A stretch of 64,000 nucleotides of DNA. Source: Aurelia coerulea (taxonomy: Eukaryota; Cnidaria; Scyphozoa; Semaeostomeae; Ulmaridae). How positions within the stretch are numbered: the stretch's first letter is position 1; the number at the start of each line of letters is the position of its first letter. Below are positions 53,126-64,000 of this stretch, piece by piece. Where the stretch lies: the NCBI GenBank assembly GCA_039566865.1, contig CM076960.1:10392501-10456500 (forward strand), in the 5' to 3' direction. The translations under genes were made by a program, and so were the position numbers. The notes below the pieces were generated by a model. The model was given only the letters and a program-made list of their open reading frames with translations, did not search any database and was not told the origin of the DNA.

Positions 53126-54632
53126 AAACAACTCATAAATCAGTTGTTTCTTGCCAAGTGTAATCTTAATTCACTTACCGACAGGTAAAGAATTCTAAAT
53201 GCGTGTCTACATGCAGTGCCAAATTTCATGGTGGTCCATGAAACGTGAAAACGTACATGAATTTTATTTTGGTAAATAGATCAATAAATTTAACATGCTT
53301 GGAGAAACGTTCGAGCACCATGGGCATTTTATTTATGGCATCTTTTTAGGAACCATTATCGGGAAGAGCTAGACCCCCGTGTAAGAGCTTTGGATTATGC
53401 GCACTACCGGAGGGATGGTCATTGTCCTTCATGTTTCCTTTGTGAATTCACGCATGCCCCAAAACGCTTCACCCATTCCATAGACCAGAGAGCCAATTAG
53501 AGTAGGGTAAGACGGGGTAAAGTGAACTACGGGGTAAAGTGAACTACTCAGAACATTCGCGCTTCTCTCCAAAAGTAAACATGCAATGTGACTTATGCCC
53601 AATGCTTTGTTACATGTGCTCACAGAAAATGAAAACATTTTTGCAAAATATTTCTTCCTGTTGTGGCAAAAAATCCCATTACCCGAGGCAGTAAAAACAA
53701 CCTCGGGAAATTATGGTTGTTAGGTTTGGGCTCCTATCTTTGGTCTTAAGTTTTGACCCCAAGACGAAATTCATTTCTATGATTGTTTTGATTGATTTGA
53801 AGCACATACCATGTGTTTACTCTTTCCAAAAGGAAAGGGCCAAGAAAGACGTTTTTGTCAGCTAACATAATATTTTAAAAGATCTACCTTTCAGTCGATA
53901 TTTTGCTTCAACCGGGGTAAAGTGAAATACCCAAGATTTTTGATTTTCTAATGTGAACACGAAGTCGGATGAAGAAGACCTTTTTAATCTCATTTGCTTC
54001 ATAATTCTGCCTTCAGAAAATGATAATTTGCAGGAAAATTTTTCGCTCTGATGACACAGAAATATATTCTGATACCAGCTCCCTGAGAAACCTCCAAAAA
54101 TTTGACAGCCTAAGTTCGACCTTCATTCAAAATTGCGGTTACTGATCCAAGAATTTCATTTGGATTTGATGAAGCAAGTATATCTATCGACATGAAAAGG
54201 ATAAATGGCCATCACTGTGAAATTAGAATATTGATCGTTGTTATGGATTTATAACTTTTTTTGGTTTTATTTCTGGGTGGAGGTTTCAGGGCAAAGTGAA
54301 CTACTTTGAAAATAGTGTGTCTCTTGGTAGTGATTTGGTATTTATATGCAATATAGTGTTTTCCAAGTATATTCTCCTTATTGTTCATCGAATTGTATTC
54401 AGGTATCGCAATCTGACTCGAATTTGTGACTTTCGCAATAGTTTTTGGTTTATATTTGATCTGCAAAGATCGTTCTCAGCATCGGTCACCATTTAATTTT
54501 TTAAAATATCATTCTTGTGAAATTGTTGGGTTTGTTTCGTTTTGGCATGCGAAGAACTTCTGAGAGTTGCAAAATGAATAATTTTTTCGGGTAATACCAG
54601 CATTATTTTGGTTTTATCGAGCAATTGCTAAG

Positions 54633-54669
54633 TAGTTCACTTTACCCCTGCCTGGGGTAAAGTGAACTA
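54633..54669. repeat. Perfect 16-bp hairpin beside the LINE insertion
   Basis: TAGTTCACTTTACCCC and its exact inverse surround TGCCT. The arm is the same phrase as the mariner-like end. The LINE begins about 20 bp downstream. Confidence 0.75.
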
Positions 54670-54690
54670 GGCAGAGCGGTCAGAGCAGAG

Positions 54691-56580
54691 CGGCAGTATT
54701 TCGCAAACATCACAGATAGTTTAGGGATCTCTGTAAATGACTCACATTTGCTACCAACAAGTGATATACTAGATCCAATTGACAAATCTGTTAAGAAATA
54801 CGAAGCTCATCCAAGTATTTGCAAAATTAAAAATACTATTAAGTGTTCAGACAAATTTGATTTCAGAAAGGTCGCCACCGAAGAGGTTGCTATTAAGATT
54901 AGACAACTCAATCCAAGAAAAGCCTCTCCAGTTGACTGCATCCCTGCAAAAATTCTAAAGGAAAATTTGGAAATATTCTCTGTTGCCATACAGAATTTGT
55001 TCAACTCTGGTTTATCCAAGGGTACTTTTCCCAAAGAATTGAAAGCTGGAGATATAAGCTCGCTCTTCAAAAAGGAGGATGCCTTTACGAAAAAGAACTA
55101 CCGACCGATTAAAGTCTTACCATCGGTATCAAAAATTTATGAAAGATTGGTGCAAGACCAAATGCTACCTTTTGTCCAAAGTTTCCTGTCCTCACTCCTT
55201 TGTGGGTTTCGAGAGGGCTATGGTACACAGCATGCACTTCTACGTTTTGTGGAAGCCTGCAAGAAGACAATGGACAGCGGAGGCGTCGCAGGGGCTGTCC
55301 TTACAGACCTTTCGAAGGCTTTTGATTGTCTAAATCATGAACTACTAATAGCAAAATTGAATGCATATGGCTTCAGTAGATCTGCCTTGCTGTTTATCAA
55401 TAGCTATCTCACCGACAGGAAGCAGAGGGTAAGGGTCAATGGTTCATTCAGCACATGGACAGAAACCGTCCTTGGAGTACCGCAAGGCTCGGTCTTGGGA
55501 CCCCTTTTGTTTAACATATACCTGAATGACCTTTTTATGTTCCTGGAGGACACCGAAATCTGTAATTATGCGGATGACACAACTATTTATGCGTGTGGTC
55601 CTAACATCGAAAATGTCATCATGCATTTGGAGAATGATGCCCTTAAGATAACTGAATGGTTTCCAAACAATGGCATGAAGCTAAATGAAGACAAATGTCA
55701 CTTAATGATTTTTGGTGCAAAAGGGAGTACTGAAACAACAATTAAAATAGGCGAGGCCTATGTGAAAGAAAGTTCAGAGGAAAATCTTCTCGGTATAACC
55801 TTTGATAAATCACTTTCTTTCAAGCAACACGTCAAGACTGTTTGCAAAAAGGCCAGCCAAAAACTCCACGCTCTTGCTCGAATTTCACGATACATGGACA
55901 CTGAAAAACTGCAGCAGTTAATGAGGGCGTTCGTTTTGTCCCATTTCAGCTACTGTCCTCTTGTTTGGATGTTCTATGATAGAGCTTTGAATCATAGAAT
56001 AAATCATATTCAAGAAAGGGCATTACGCATTGCATATAAAGATTACGAGAATGATTTCGGTTTTCTCCTGGGGCAATCTAAATCGGTGCCAATCCATGTA
56101 AGAAACCTACAGTTGCTCATGACTGAAATTTATAAAACAAAATGCGGTCTGAATCCACCATTCATGAAGGATATTTTCATGCAACGAAATATTAGGTACT
56201 GCCTAAGGCATGGTAATGACGCTCAACTGCCAAAAGTACGAACTACGGCCTTTGGAGTTGAGTCCATTACTTACCTTGGAAATAAACTGTGGCAGCATTT
56301 ACCGCAAGAACTAAAACAATTAAACAGCCTTCCTATGTTCAAAAAACGAATTAGATGTTGGAATGGTGGAACATGCAACTGTAGGCTTTGCAAAGTATAT
56401 ATCCCGCAAGTTGGGTTTCTAACATGATAGATTTTAACTCTGATTTGTCCTGTAATATATATTAATTTTAGTTTTATTGTAAATTATGTATATTGTAAAT
56501 AGTAGGCCTTAATTAGCTGCAATTTAGCTATTCATTTTTTAGCCTACTTTAAATAGATATTTAATAATAATAATAATAAT
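54691..56580 (+). mobile_element. 5'-truncated L2/Jockey-type LINE with intact RT
   Basis: Runs from within the linker upstream of the RT to an (AAT)n tail at ~56562-56580, inside the mariner-like element. Lacks the endonuclease. Same family as 23.3-26.7, 33.2-34.0 and 57.7-58.4 kb by the C-terminal C-xC-xxC block and tail. Confidence 0.85.
54748..56427 (+). CDS. Reverse transcriptase ORF of a truncated LINE
   Basis: The open frame is 559 codons from a TTG at 54748; reading is open upstream to about 54694 (YFANITDSLGISVNDS), so no true start is present. RT motifs in order: [55 protein letters not shown], and YADD at residues 274-277. The thumb and C-terminal region include FSYCPLVWMF and ERALRIAYKDYE. 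The frame ends CNCRLCKVYIPQVGFLT. The RT core is intact, but without endonuclease or promoter it is probably not mobile. Confidence 0.85.
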   Translation: MLPTSDILDPIDKSVKKYEAHPSICKIKNTIKCSDKFDFRKVATEEVAIKIRQLNPRKASPVDCIPAKILKENLEIFSVAIQNLFNSGLSKGTFPKELKAGDISSLFKKEDAFTKKNYRPIKVLPSVSKIYERLVQDQMLPFVQSFLSSLLCGFREGYGTQHALLRFVEACKKTMDSGGVAGAVLTDLSKAFDCLNHELLIAKLNAYGFSRSALLFINSYLTDRKQRVRVNGSFSTWTETVLGVPQGSVLGPLLFNIYLNDLFMFLEDTEICNYADDTTIYACGPNIENVIMHLENDALKITEWFPNNGMKLNEDKCHLMIFGAKGSTETTIKIGEAYVKESSEENLLGITFDKSLSFKQHVKTVCKKASQKLHALARISRYMDTEKLQQLMRAFVLSHFSYCPLVWMFYDRALNHRINHIQERALRIAYKDYENDFGFLLGQSKSVPIHVRNLQLLMTEIYKTKCGLNPPFMKDIFMQRNIRYCLRHGNDAQLPKVRTTAFGVESITYLGNKLWQHLPQELKQLNSLPMFKKRIRCWNGGTCNCRLCKVYIPQVGFLT

Positions 56581-56759
56581 CACCAAAGAAAGCTCTTTTG
56601 TGAGACAATGGAAAAAGATTTGAAAAATATTTTTGTTGGATAAAGTGACCCAAAGACATAATGTCAAAACAACGTTAAAAAGTTTGCCCTTAGCTACAAT
56701 ATCTTTAGCATATCATTGAAAAACCTCCAAAATAGTTCATTTTACCCCGTCTTACCCTA

Positions 56760-57147
56760 ATCATGTTTTCCATCGTGATTTACAAGTCCCAAACAAGTCT
56801 GTTGACTTGCTACAAGTCTTCGTTTCCGTTTTGCCTCGTACGTACCGCACCGAAGGCGCAACGAGCGCAAAGCGCGAGGGCGGCGGAGGAGGGAAATAAC
56901 GAAGACTTGCTACTCTCGTCAGCTCATTAATATTTAACAAAGGTTACGGACAGAATTCTGTCCGCGGCATACCACCTTTGATGTGCAATTTTGGCCAATC
57001 AGAGAGGAAGAAAACAAAGAGAATGCCAATCAATTCAGTTGCACAAAAAAGCGAAGCGGGGGGTCGTGTTTTTACACAGAGCAGAGACGTGCAAGAAAGA
57101 AATGGCGGAAAGCTGCGAAGATGCGAGCAAGAGCCTAATCAGGGAAT
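56760..57147 (+). other. GC-richer segment with a start-exon-like ATG
   Basis: GC content rises around 56820-56900 (CGTACGTACCGCACCGAAGG). A short frame MAESCEDASKSLIRE begins at 57102 in good context (GAAATGGCGG) and runs into an (ATT)n microsatellite. It may be a 5' exon of an unknown host gene cut by a LINE tail. Confidence 0.35.
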
Positions 57148-57240
57148 TATTATTATTATTATTATTATCAATTTATTTAAAGTAGGCCTACATATATATA
57201 TATATATACATACAAGACATATATACATATACATACAATA
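57148..57240 (-). repeat. LINE tail remnant and AT microsatellite
   Basis: (ATT)n followed by ATCAATTTATTTAAAGTAGG is the reverse of the 3' end of the LINE at 54.7-56.6 kb. A run of (AT)n and ACATAT-type repeats follows to ~57240. Confidence 0.65.
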
Positions 57241-57242
57241 GC

Positions 57243-57750
57243 TACCGGGTGACCCAGAAAAAAGTGACCCAACGCAATCTGTTACAGAAAATTAACTGAG
57301 TGGCCGATTGAGATGCTTCAAACGTTGTTCTGTCGCTAAAAGTCTAGCCTATGCCATGAGTATTTTTCGCAATTTTTTCGGCACGGTAAATTTCCAAAAT
57401 TAAGGATTTTGAGGAAAAGCGCATGCCTGAAATCCTCAAAAATTCGTCAAAAACAGGGCATCGATTTACAGCCATTTCAAATCTTCAAAACAACGAGGAG
57501 CGTGTTTCATTTCAAACTGGGAATAGGTAACACAGTCGGAAGTCTTCAGAGCAAGTTTATAGTCCCTAGGTACTTGAAAATATTCTCAGGCAGAATGAAA
57601 CACGCTCCTCGTTTTTTTGAAGATCTGAAATGGCTTCAAATCGATCCCTTGTTTTTGACGACTTTTTGAGAATTTCAAGCCTGCCCTTTACCTCCAAATC
57701 CTTCATTCGGAAACCTTCCCGTGCCCAAAAAATTTGCGAAAAATACTCAT
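57243..57750. mobile_element. Mariner-like end plus foldback (~155-bp arms)
   Basis: CCGGGTGACCCAGAAAAAAG after TA at ~57241-57242 resembles the end of the MITE at 45568. The arms 57356-57510 and 57593-57750 are inverted (ATGAGTATTTTTCGCAA outermost). The right terminus is cut off by the LINE beginning at ~57750. Confidence 0.55.
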
Positions 57751-58372
57751 AATGTAGGCTTATAACTAAGAGCTAAGTCAAGCCTACTATCTAAAAAAGT
57801 AAAATTTGTAAGAAAAAATTAAAAAATAAATAAAATTCCAAATGATTAAATACAGATAAATTTTACAGATTTTTACAATGCTTTTAATATTTACAATGTT
57901 TTAATTTTCTTTTTCTCGTTAAATACAGCGCAGAAAACTTAATATCAGCTCAAGAACCCAATCTGTGCCACGAAAGGTCTGCATATTCTACAATGACATT
58001 CCTCTCCCCTCCAGGCTTTGATTTTCCTTTTGAAACTGGAGAGAGTATCTGACTGTTTTAGGTCATTGGGAAGTGCCTGCCATAATCTACACCCAAGAAA
58101 CGATATTGTCTCTAAGCCATAGCACGTAGTGCGTGCTTGTGGCAAGGATAGGTTATGGCAGCCTCTTAACCCATAAGAAACCTGTTTTTCAACGAAAATG
58201 TCCTTCATGAAGCTGGGATTAAGGCTCAATTTTGTCTTAAAACTTCAGTCATTAGCAATTGTATGTTCCTTATGTGGAGTGAGACCGAATTGTCTCTCAG
58301 TAACATCGTATCAAAATCTGATCTCATATCTTTGTAAGTTATTCGCAATGCCCGATCGTGAATATGGTTAAT
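57745..58372 (-). pseudogene. 5'-truncated L2/Jockey-type LINE C-terminus
   Basis: The minus strand reads NHIHDRALRITYKDMRSDFD, LHIRNIQLLMTEV, a frameshift, then NPSFMKDIFVEKQVSYGLRG, SFLGCRLWQALPNDLKQ and the end CHCRICRPFVAQIGFLS (57945). The 3'UTR reaches ~57750. The 5' break falls exactly where the helicase-like frame begins on the other strand. Confidence 0.8.
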
Positions 58373-58837
58373 GGAAGCGATCAGTTTTGCTGCAAAGAAG
58401 CTAGGGTATGATTCCTTACGTGAACATCAGGTTCAGGGTGCTGCATCTATACTTGGAGGAAAAGACACTTTTGTTGCCAAACCAACTGGCTCAGGAAAAT
58501 CTTTGATTTTCTTTCGAATACCATATGCTACTGATTTTACAAATAAAAAAACAATACAGCCACAAACAAAACCAGGATGCCATTTTGTAATCGTCATTAG
58601 CCCACTCGTGTCTTTGATGAAAGGTCAGATACAGATTCTGACTGAAAAGAATGTTATGGCCATAAATTTGGAAGACCCGTCCACGACACCAACAAGGCTT
58701 AAACAGAATGATGACTCATTCCTGTATTGCTCCCCAGAATCGATCCTCCGAAAGTTTCGATCGGTTTTCAGAAGCAAGGAGTTCCAAGAAAGATTAGCAT
58801 GCATTGTTGTGGACGAAAGCCACTGCATCATCAAATG
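58371..58837 (+). CDS. RecQ-like DNA helicase N-terminal exon (fragment)
   Basis: The plus-strand frame has a RecQ-type start (FAAKKLGYDSLREHQVQGAA), Walker A PTGSGKS at residues 38-44, motif Ia-like HFVIVISPLVSLMKGQ, YCSPESIL, and motif II DESH at 148-151 in VVDESHCI. RecQ helicases unwind DNA 3' to 5' using ATP; the DEAH box here is DESH. It ends in phase 2 at a donor TG|GTATGT just where W-G should follow. The next exons (RecA-like domain 2, RQC) were not found. The start abuts a truncated LINE. It could be an exon of a real gene, a retained fragment or a transposon-carried helicase. Confidence 0.75.
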
Positions 58838-58967
58838 GTATGTAAAAACTTTATCAATCAGCCTAAGTTGCACCTCATCCAAAATTTCCATAACATTTGC
58901 AATAATGGGAAAGACTCAAGGAGAGTTGTTGGGACATTCGTAGCCATAGAAAATTGGGTAGCTTAGG

Positions 58968-59270
58968 ACCTGTTCATATGGAGGCGAGCCAGCCCGCTTA
59001 CCGGGCTGGCCCGCTAAGTGAGCTGATTTCGCATTCTGTTCATATAGCAAATCCATCCCGCCTACTGGGATGGAATTGGTCACGTGCCATCGTTGGTGGT
59101 ATTGTTTTGCATGCCCATGCGTGCGTAGTAGAGGCGTTTTCGTCTCGGCAGGCGGGCTGGAGTGTTCATATGGGAAATTTTTGATCTCGCCAAGCGGGAT
59201 CCCGGCAGTACTTGAGTGAGATCTCGCCTACAGGGCCAGCCCACCTGCTCATATGAACAGACAACAAACT
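58968..59270. mobile_element. MITE-like hairpin with CTGTTCATATG ends
   Basis: Left ACCTGTTCATATGGAGGCGA and right CTGCTCATATGAACAG are inverted. GC-rich inverted blocks (GCCAGCCCGC, GGGCTGGCCC) lie inside. No clear duplication. It lies downstream of the helicase exon, possibly in its intron. Confidence 0.6.
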
Positions 59271-62200
59271 TTGAATGGGAAACAGGGATAAGTTGAGATC
59301 ACAAGGTTACACCAAGGCTTTCTAGGCTAGAACAAGGTTACATAGTAGAATGCCAAAAACTGCAAGGCTTGTACATGACTTTTACAGGGCCAACAATAAA
59401 TTTTTGGATTTGAGCTGTAAAGCGGATGGGGCGTAGAAACTGAAAGATTTACTTCACTGTAAAAACATTTGGTGTAAGCACTTTTTATAGCAGTAGGCTG
59501 TGAGGGGATAGGAAGGAGTTCCAATCTTCGCGGCCCAATGCTATTAGAAAATATGAAAGTCAAAAGTCAATGGCCCCTATCTACACCGTAATCATCAAAT
59601 TATTGTCAGGCAAACTAGGGGTAAATAATTTTTAAAAAGTGGTCTGCAAAAGTTGAAGCAGATGTTTGTGTTTAATTGTTCTATACCCTGACCATATAAT
59701 TTCACGCACACACTTGACATTGTTCCTTGAAAAGGGAACCTTAACTGCTTCAAGGAAACCCAAAATCAAACAGAGCCCCTCAACATATTATCAGTGTCAT
59801 AATACATCAAAAGTCCAAAAGATGCAGAGAAAATGATAGTTCCATAGATTTTTTTTAAGAGCAGTAACAGTTAATTACACCAACTGAAACATTGAAATGT
59901 ACCTCGTGAGCTAAGAAAAGATTGCCCGCATTGAAAAGTTCATAGCACTAAGATGAGAGTACTTAAGGTAACTCTGCTTTCCGCTCTAGTGCACAGCGAA
60001 ATGCCGTTTCGCAAAACCACTCTCCTCAGAAAACAGTTAATTTCTCCGATATTATTCGGCCTATCGAAAAGGGGTAAAAAGGATGTTGTTCTGTATAATC
60101 TGGGCAATCGAAAGATGTATAAATCGCAATGTTTCTGTCAACCCTGGTTTCGCAAATCCTAGTTCAAACCTTTTGCTAATTTCAGGAAAGTGGATTTATC
60201 TCCAAAACTACTCGAAAAATGTTCGATTTTTTTTCGTTCCATCTTTAGCTGGGTAGTTGATCTACAACTTTGCCAAGTCTGATTGAAAAAGCTAGGCTAG
60301 ATTTCCTGCAATCAAATTTCGTATTTCTGTTTACTTTTCGACAGCGAAATGGAGAAACATTGGTCAACAGATTACTATGCTATGAAGCACGCTTGCAAAA
60401 GCTCAGGCTTGAAATAACTTTCAGAAGTTTTTCCATTGGCAAACAAATGAACGTGATCTTTTGGGAATACCATACGCAGGTCTCAAAAGACATCCTTAGT
60501 GCGCTTGTAAAAGTATCATTTGCATCTATATTGATCAAAAATTACTGATTTTTACCAGCAACTTCACGAAACCATGCTTTGGGTGTCTTTCGAGACTTTC
60601 GTAAGCATTCAAACACAGTGACATTTCGTTTCACAAACCGCTGACCACTCAAAATCACCAGTCTCACAGCTAGATTTCAAAACGAGCGAGACAACTGGCC
60701 CAGATGGGTCGGGCATCGGCTTCTGCATTCTGGCGTGAGCTCATCCGTTCGCAGTTAAATCCACTATTTGATTTTGATGGAAGAAAGGTTGGTGAATATT
60801 GGGAGACATCAATCGACGAAATTTTCTGATTAAAAAGCACTATTCGAAGACTTCTTGTGGCCATGAAAAAATGGCCTAATTCATACGCAGATTCCTGCTG
60901 ATGAAAGAGGATATTTCTCCAAAACTACACCGTGCCACATCAAGACATTTACAGGAGTCCTTGCCAAGGATGTCAGGAACGTGACCTATTAGGTGGGTTA
61001 TTCACCGTTTTTTGCGTTACGACGTTATTCTATGTTTTTTGGACATTACTCTAGAACCATGTTAGGAAAGTAGCAGAAGGAACCATTTCTTCCATATTTT
61101 GTTTGCATCGAAATACTCAAGCTGGAAGTCTGGCATTTGTTTATGTTGATAAAACTACCTATGAACCACTGATACCCAGAAGCTCACATTCGTGAGTGGT
61201 CGGAAAGGCAGGTAAAATGTTATTTATCAAACTGCAGTCTAAAATGGTTCTACGGTCGTCATCTGAAATTGCCAATTTTGAGGCATTTATTTCTCCAAAT
61301 CGGCACCGTGCCACATCACCAAACTTTGCCAGTGCACTTGCAATGTCTTCAGTAGCAGTGTGCCAGTGTCGGTATATGCACTGTTTTTTGCGTTAAACGT
61401 CAATATTCATCTTTTTAGGGGAAGGTTTTGTTTACATCGTCAACGATTTGGGCAAGGAAAAGCTTTGTCCTTTAACAATCACATACGGGGCAAGTGCTGC
61501 ATGTCATGTGTTATGAGAAGCAGCTACTTCAGTACCCGATACATCGTGTACAAGGGGATTTTTGTACTTAATGTCATAAGATTTACAATACAATCCAGCT
61601 ATTTACTTCTTTTTAGACAGAATGCAAGAAGTAACGAATTCTCAAATAAACAGTCAGAAATTTACTCACATTCCTATTTGATGCAAAAACATGTGCAAAT
61701 TGTTTGATGCATTGCTGAGGGCAATGTGTCATTGTAGTTTTAATTCCATTTTATATGAAGGGGGTCAGGAATGCTGGAAAGGGGGCATAGGGGTGACTGC
61801 CCTTACTGCCATCTGAGAAATGACCTGACTATGTTATTTTCTATTGTTTTGCCTTGTCCAACTAACTTTTGGCATCCCTGAATAGGTATTAATGTGAAAA
61901 GGGTGACAATTGTTTGCAAAATGGCTTATTCTTTTGTCTTGCAGATTCATGCACCTTCAATGCATAGAACATATGCAGTGATATTTTGCTTGCATATCCT
62001 TGACCCATCCAACTTGGTTAGCTTTTATACATAGATGGCATAGAGATGTAAAAACAGCACTGGACTATACAGCAGATGTTAACAGTTGCAGTTAAGATAT
62101 TTCAGAGCTGTAGGATGCATCTTGAACTTGGGGGGCACAGCACATCAAGGAAGTTTTTCATCAAGCTAAAGAGACACTTCCTAAAGTGAAAAGGCACTCT

Positions 62201-62650
62201 TTTGTTTATTGCAAAATCTCAGGAAAGGGTGGCATGTGCCCCCAGTGCCTCCTGGTTCTTACATCACTGAGAGGTTTGAAAGAAAGAACATTTCATGAAC
62301 ATTTTTAGCATCATTTGCAAAAGTACACAGTATTATTGCAGGATATCTTTAGCTAGATAACTGTATTTTAATTCTGAGAGGTGTTTTCAAGTTGCTTTCA
62401 CTGAATTTTTCTGTTTTTATTTGTGTGTGTATCTGTGCAGAATGATGGTTTTATTTTCAATAAAATTCTATTGGTAGAAAAAGATGTTTTGGAGTAGGTC
62501 AAGGGTCACCAGAAAAAAATTTTGACCAACATGAGCAAATTTGACATATTTCATGATTTTTTGGACAGTAATGCTAGTATCCTCAAGAATGTACACTTAA
62601 AATTTCAGGGGCAAGCAGGATAGGAGAATTTTGTTTTTATCCAATCAACG
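59271..62650. other. No gene recognised; degenerate direct repeats at 60.9 and 61.3 kb
   Basis: Two blocks around ATTTCTCCAAA, ACCGTGCCACATCA and ACTGTTTTTTGCGTTA recur at ~60919-61015 and ~61288-61395. Several 60-110-codon frames show no family signature. Confidence 0.4.
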
Positions 62651-64000
62651 AATTTGTTATGATCCGCCTTGGCCAATCAGATCGCTAGAAATAACAATGG
62701 AAAGTGCGGTCGTCAGCGTTTTTCTTCAAAAGTAAACAAACGGAGCTGTGGGAAAATGCCTAAAGCCACTATCCTTTCGAAGGGCGTGATGCAGTCCTTT
62801 TTCAGCGAATTTGATGGGGTTTCGAAGTTTTTTGTGATGAAGAGGACTTTTTCTTGAATCTTACCAGATTTATTTTTGATATCTGCAGCGGTTCGCCCTA
62901 AATCAAAGCTGCGAAGCGGGGGTTTCCCTAACGGCTTGCTACGCCTCATGACACACAAAGCATTCAAACGAACGAAGATTAAAAGGCCAAAGATGATGCT
63001 AAAGCCTCTCACCAACGCAAAAAGCAGTCCTCGAATTATTGCTTAGATTATACAGTATCATCGGAGATTCTTTTTTGTAGCATTTTTTTCTAAGATGGAT
63101 TATTTGTTCAGGTGCAGTGGTGCTGCCACCTGCCAAGGCATCGTTTGACTTCCTGCCAGAGAGGGCCTAAATCATTCAGCAGGGGAAACGGACTTCAAAT
63201 CGAATGATTCAGAATTTGATTTGCCATGTTTTGTGGTTATTTCCAGGAGTTAATATCACTTAGATCACTTCCTTCGATGTCGAACATGGACCACGAAGCG
63301 CTGGGTCAGGCGACAAAGTTTGGCGGGAAAACTGAATGACGACATAATGTTTATTTTTGAAAGGTGGAAAATAGCATTTTGACGAGATTTGTGAATGTAA
63401 AGCTGCTGAAAGTTTCAAATACGTGCGGAAATGAACGCCATGAAGAACAAACAGACTTCCGACGATCTTTACATTAAAAGTTCAACAGCCCATTATTTGT
63501 ATTTAGTGCTCACAAACATGCAGAGGCAAAGGAGAATTTGTGCAACACCTCAAAAATCATGAATATCACTAGAAGAGGTAAATTGCTCCTAATTTTGTGA
63601 TTTTGTCATACAGTATTTGCAATTTCTTTTGCACTTGCACAGAGCAGACATTAATTTATAACAAGGGTTAGGAGGAGGCAGCAAATAAGGAGGGGCTCTG
63701 AAACTTTTTTAAAGTAAATTTGTTGGGCTCTTGTGGAAAGTTTTAAGCAAATTATGATGAAGTCTGAAAATGAAATGCCAAATATTTCAATATTTTCAAA
63801 ATATTTAAATTTTGTACATTGTTAGGTTCTGAAAATTTTGAGGAAAAATTAGAAATGATGAAATCTCCCTGTAGTGTTGAGTGAGAAATTATTTGGAAAT
63901 TTGACATTTATTCTAGGAAACCATGGAAAACAAGGGTAAAAGCACATTTCGTTTTATCCACTTGGAAACTATGGGGAAACTGTCCTTTTACCTTGAATTT
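62651..64000. other. No gene recognised; one start-exon-like ATG
   Basis: A CCAATCAGATC box near 62673 precedes ATGCCTAAAGCC at 62757, opening a 33-codon frame (MPKATILSKGVMQSFFSEFD…). This may be an unrelated short frame. The remainder is AT-rich with no recognised feature. Confidence 0.35.

Larger units (their letters stand above)
53505..56757. mobile_element. Mariner-like element with GGGTAAGACGGGG ends, carrying a LINE
   Basis: Ends GGGTAAGACGGGGTAAAGTG and, inverted, GGGTAAGACGGGGTAAAATG, flanked by TA at 53503-53504 and 56758-56759. Without the LINE it is ~1.36 kb. GGGGTAAAGTGAACTA is repeated near the left end and again at 54654. No transposase was recognised. Confidence 0.75.

Overview
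This looks like a window from an animal nuclear genome that is AT-rich, intron-bearing and saturated with transposable elements. No prokaryotic or viral gene organisation was seen, and no rRNA, tRNA or CRISPR was recognised. The mix of L2/CR1/Jockey-type LINEs, one with a 2A motif, RTE-type and Penelope-like retroelements, TTF/DUF4371-type hAT transposase and abundant CAG-ended MITEs is typical of marine invertebrates. A cnidarian, perhaps an anthozoan, is my best guess, but this is inference and not proven by the sequence.

Host genes. The clearest host gene is on the minus strand: an SLC22-like (organic cation/carnitine transporter) major-facilitator gene. Five exons join with matching splice phases: 44692-44496, 42793-42578, 41452-41318, 6295-6210 and 4814-4694. 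Their peptides follow family order from about TM4-TM6 to the ELFPTVVR motif. The gap between the third and fourth exons is a ~35-kb intron that holds most of the transposons described here. The N-terminal exons were not found. Other host-like pieces are a RecQ-like helicase N-terminal exon (58371-58837), a head-to-head pair of similar first exons around 45-46 kb, and several short inverted exon-like duplications.

Retroelements. The best element is a LINE at ~7561-11481 (+). Its uninterrupted EN-RT ORF is preceded by a hydrophobic leader ending in a canonical 2A ribosome-skipping motif. Other LINE copies are mostly truncated: 3.5-4.1, 13.8-14.2, 23.3-26.7, 28.1-29.1, 33.2-34.0, 40.6-40.9, 47.9-48.1, 49.5-50.5, 50.8-53.1, 54.7-56.6 and 57.7-58.4 kb. 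There are also two RTE-type RT fragments, a Penelope GIY-YIG fragment with a hammerhead-like 3' motif, and a young non-autonomous LTR element (16283-18060, minus strand) with 265-bp LTRs that differ at two positions.

DNA elements. Many boundaries can be fixed to the base by target-site duplications (TSDs). Eight-bp TSDs mark hAT-like elements, including a three-deep nest at 38297-39786. TA marks mariner-like MITEs and TTAA a piggyBac-like MITE. Three palindromic elements carry exact 9-bp TSDs; two of them are only 38 and 64 bp long. Two adjacent elements with very long inverted repeats (32703-36232 and 36292-39853) carry 11- and 12-bp direct repeats and unrecognised coding-like segments.

Most novel candidates: the ultra-short palindromes with 9-bp TSDs, and the pair of long-TIR elements with 11-12-bp TSDs.
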